From Aptenodytes patagonicus (Eukaryota; Chordata; Aves; Sphenisciformes; Spheniscidae), in assembly GCF_965638725.1 (NCBI RefSeq), contig NC_134954.1, positions 6,691,001 through 6,755,000 on the forward strand: DNA of 64,000 bases, given 5' to 3'. This document shows positions 61,301 through 64,000 of this stretch, in pieces. The position numbers and the translations under genes were made by a program. Numbering within the stretch: position 1 is the stretch's first letter; each line of letters opens with the position of its first letter. Below the pieces are notes generated by a model. The model was given only the letters and a program-made list of their open reading frames with translations. It made no database searches and had not been told where the DNA came from.

Positions 61301-61440
61301 GAAAAATCAGGCCCTTAATCAGCAAGGAAGTGTCGTGTCAGTCATAACTGTGCGAGACCCAAACCATCAAAAGCATGTAAATGATAAAAAAAGAGTTTCT
61401 ATGTTTAGCCTGCCCCACTTTATACATAATGAATAACTAG
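58360..61440. other. Intergenic region between TRPC1 and PCOLCE2
   Basis: About 3 kb between convergent genes. It holds the CR1 tail at 58677-58843, a 10-base G run at 58964-58973, and a partial copy of the GACTTCAATG element at about 61263-61317. No exon with splice sites and family resemblance was seen. Confidence 0.6.
58677..58843 (+). mobile_element. CR1 3' tail fragment downstream of TRPC1
   Basis: A plus-oriented CR1 3' end of about 165 bp: GAGTCACCATCCCTGGAGGT, GGGACATGGTTTGGTGGTGG, GATCTTAAAGGTCTTTTCCA, ending in degenerate GATTCTCTGATTCTC tail repeats. It is the same type as the copy at 15424-15981 but shorter and a little more diverged. It lies between the TRPC1 poly(A) signal and PCOLCE2. 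Confidence 0.9.
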
Positions 61441-61449
61441 TTGGTGTAT

Positions 61450-61882
61450 GATTTATCTTAAAATATTTTATTGAGCACAGATAATAATGCAGAAGTCCAT
61501 GTAATAAAACAACTTTAAAGAAAAAGCTAAGTTAAAATGAGTTACTATAAATATTGCACTTAGAATTCTTATTTTACATACACAACTCCTTAAAAAAACC
61601 GGACAATTATAAATTAACAGCTTCCAAGTAATAGGAATTTGGTATGTTTGACATCAGATGGCTGTGCTGCAAATCTTCAGCTTTAAGACTTAGGAGGATC
61701 TGTTCTCATCTTGGTAGGTACACGTAATGGATACCGCTTTGTGCCAGGGTGTGCTTAGGTGGATGGGAGGGAAGAAGGGGTGAGCATGGTCTTAGTGTTG
61801 ACAGTCAGTTGTATTTTCATGACTTAGAGTAAGTGAAAATTATTTTTCAAGAGATGATAGAATGCAGCTGCAGAGTTTAGTT
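61450..61882 (-). other. PCOLCE2: PCOLCE2 3' UTR with poly(A) signal
   Basis: Minus-strand sequence after the stop codon. The complement of 61467-61472 is AATAAA, about 410 nt past the stop, so cleavage probably falls near 61450. The end point is inferred. Confidence 0.6.
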
Positions 61883-62013
61883 TTAACATGTTTTGTTTTT
61901 CAAGGCGTTTAGGATCTTTGAGTTCTTGGTCTTAAAACTCGTGACAAAGTTGTTGGGAAAGACTTTGCCTCTACCGTCTTCTTCTTCCTGGCCCATGATG
62001 ATGTAGTTTAAAC
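61883..62013 (-). CDS. PCOLCE2: PCOLCE2 last exon, end of NTR domain and stop
   Basis: PCOLCE2 is a secreted glycoprotein that binds procollagen and enhances its C-terminal cleavage by BMP1/tolloid proteinases. On the minus strand this exon follows acceptor TTTGTAG (AG at 62015-62014) and completes a split Gly codon. It encodes LNYIIMGQEEEDGRGKVFPN, then FKTKNSKILNALKNKTC and TAA at 61885-61883. This is the C-terminal end of the netrin-like (NTR) domain; the final Cys is a domain disulfide residue. The paralogue PCOLCE is a poorer fit, and the neighbourhood beside TRPC1 also supports PCOLCE2. Confidence 0.93.
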
Positions 62014-62402
62014 CTACAAAGGAGAGCGTGATATTACAAGACAGAAATCCGGGATGTGATTTGGTAAGTGTAGTTCTTTATCTGTGATTTCTATTCGTTC
62101 GCGCTCTGTTAACCAATACCTTCTAACATTTTTTCCTTCCTACCTAAAGCATATACTTCCTTACCCATCTTTGCCACGCTTGTTAGGCAATAAACATACA
62201 GTTATGTAAAAATCAAGTAGATCTATAGCTAACCATCTACTACATAATTAAATATATAGGAGATATTCATTAAATGTAGGCTGTCAAATAAGTCTGAAAG
62301 ACATTAGAAATGTAGTCTAAACACTGGGTAACTTAGCTACTAACGCCCAAAGTGGAATGTGTCTCATTCATTTTGGATATTTTCTCATTTGCTCAGCTTG
62401 TA

Positions 62403-62434
62403 GGATAATGCACTTAAGGGATAATGCACTTAAG
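62403..62434. repeat. Perfect 16-bp tandem duplication
   Basis: GGATAATGCACTTAAG occurs twice in immediate succession with no mismatch in the last PCOLCE2 intron. It has the look of a single recent slippage or repair duplication. Confidence 0.9.
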
Positions 62435-63396
62435 TCTTTTCATTCCCTTTTCCTCCCCCAAAGACATAAACATTTGCTAGATACATAGAGAGGCAGTCAG
62501 GCAAGCAAGGTGGGCTTAATGCGTGATAAGCCCTGGCTTTGGAGAAATCGGTTGGATTTGCGTATTTGTATGGCTTAGAAGGGTCAGGGGTTTGCAAGGC
62601 CTTAGGCTGGAAGGAGTGGTGGTATAGGGGTATGAGCAGAAAAGTTTAGATACCAAGTAATGGCTATTAAATAATTCATGGCCATTTAGGAAGAGAAATG
62701 CAAGTGTGTGGTTTGGAGCTGAAAAGGGTTTTATGTTTTACGTAGTTACTTCAATGAAACATAGTCTCAGTATTTCTCAGTACCTCTACCACAGAGGTAG
62801 CCCTTGTCGCATTTAACTGGAAATTACCTTGGTTGGTCTACTCTGTATAATACTGTTTAAGGTAGCTATAGAAATACTGGCTGTTTGCAGATACAGAGTG
62901 CGCTTAGTACTACATTATTTCTACAGTAAAGATGTAAACATATACAGGAGAGAAGCAACAGGGAAACATGTTAATTTTTGTCATTTGCTGTGACATACTG
63001 CTCGTCTAGATTTAGCATGCTGTTGTTTTTCCCTTCTAAATAACTGTGCATGAAAACTAGCTCCAAAATATATGCATGTAAAAACAAAATCTATCTGAGC
63101 TTTGTTTGAGAGAACCAAATCACATTTTACTTCATATCACATGGGTTAAAAAAAAAAAAAATTTTTTTCAGACTCCTTTGATCTAAGTGAGTCTAATCCT
63201 TTGTAAGTAAAACTTAAAAATACAATATAAACCTGGATAACTAGTTATTTTTATCTTAAATTGGTTATAATATTAGTTGCTGATTATAGAAACAATTAGT
63301 GTAATTTTACTGATTTTTGTGGTCATATTTCAAATAGCAGTTTTCAAAACTGTTGTCTTTTATAAACACATAAAGCGGTTATTTTTGTGTACTTAC

Positions 63397-63564
63397 CTCT
63401 TCTGATGGGAGGACACTGCTTACATACAACAATAATCTTGGCACTCATACTCTTGCCGGCTTGTTGAATTGCTAAATTTCCCTCCTTATATACATTAATG
63501 ATTGATATTGTTGCATGCAGACTGCCAGCCCGCGTTATTGCTGTGATTACAGTTCCAGTTATTA
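63397..63564 (-). CDS. PCOLCE2: PCOLCE2 penultimate exon, NTR domain
   Basis: Minus-strand exon of 168 nt with acceptor TTTTCTTCTAG and donor GTAAGT. It encodes ITGTVITAITRAGSLHATIS, then INVYKEGNLAIQQAGKSMSA and IVVCKQCPPIRR, part of the netrin-like domain that binds heparin and other matrix partners in this family. Phase is two bases in and one base out, matching the last exon exactly (Gly split G|GT). The two CUB domains and the rest of the gene lie beyond 64000. The intron between the exons (62014-63396) has a perfect 16-bp tandem duplication at 62403-62434. Confidence 0.93.
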
Positions 63565-64000
63565 CTAGAAGAAAAGACATTTGATACATTTTTATTATTT
63601 TTTTTAGATACAGATTTTGAGGCATCATAAAAACTGATATTAGTATCGGTATGTAAGTCCATAATAAGGAAGGAAAGTATACCATATATAAGTATACATA
63701 TACTAAGTATATTAATCCATAATAAGGAAGGAAACAATACTGGAAACAGTTACTAAAAATGTGGGTATCACCCGTAAGAGATAACTCACTACTGACAAAT
63801 TTTGGTGGCACCAAATATAAAACTGTCCTTAGAATGTATTAGTCTCTTGCAAGCCCAGTTCTAGGTTTTGATAATTTCAATTATACGGTACAATTTGATA
63901 CTACTTTTAATGACTAATTTTAAAACAGTCGAGAAGTTGAATTGAAAACGTTCTAGCCAAAAGCTGAATTCCCAGCTCTCTGACACTCAAATGAGCAGCA
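63565..64000 (-). other. PCOLCE2: PCOLCE2 intron, cut by window end
   Basis: Non-coding AT-rich sequence upstream (on the minus strand) of the penultimate exon. It contains a 19-bp direct repeat at 63658-63676 and 63716-63734. No further PCOLCE2 exon is seen before the window ends. Confidence 0.65.

Noticed and set aside
63344-63814. 156-codon minus-strand frame around the PCOLCE2 penultimate exon
   Set aside because: The family match is limited to 63397-63564; the N-terminal hydrophobic part comes from TATA-rich intron and the direct repeat.

Overview
The window is vertebrate nuclear DNA, almost certainly from a bird. It has long AT-rich introns with GT-AG borders, one CpG island, and three CR1 LINE pieces ending in the ATTCTATG-type 3' tail repeats usual in bird genomes. 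It holds two complete protein-coding genes and the 3' end of a third. The order PLS1(+), TRPC1(+), PCOLCE2(-) is the one I recall from human 3q23, so the block looks syntenic. All exon borders were placed by reading splice sites and checking codon phase. Assignments rest on family sequences I know, not on a search.

Layout. 1-6849: no coding exon seen; probably 5' flank or first intron of PLS1. 6850-32730: PLS1 (plastin-1/fimbrin), 15 coding exons joining without a frame break into 631 codons plus stop. It has two EF-hands and four calponin-homology domains. Its introns hold a 5'-truncated CR1 with an open ORF2 tail (about 15424-15981) and a near-perfect 17-bp AT minisatellite (29613-29878). 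32731-34260: short intergenic gap. 34265-35260: CpG island covering the TRPC1 promoter and exon 1. 34719-56649: TRPC1, 13 coding exons giving 781 codons plus stop, or 747 without the 34-codon exon 3. 56650 to about 58355: TRPC1 3' UTR. 58360-61440: intergenic with a CR1 tail. 61450-64000: last two coding exons and 3' UTR of PCOLCE2 on the minus strand, convergent with TRPC1.

The genes are independent units: an actin bundler of microvilli and stereocilia, a store- and receptor-operated cation channel subunit, and a secreted enhancer of procollagen C-proteinase. Nothing suggests a joint pathway. I see no CRISPR array, viral insertion, tRNA or rRNA gene, and no clearly new gene system. The items most worth a second look are the weak overlapping donors of TRPC1 exon 3, the AT minisatellite, an overlapping upstream ORF at the TRPC1 start, an unassigned ORF in TRPC1 intron 9, and a dispersed inverted-repeat element with one copy in the PLS1 3' UTR.
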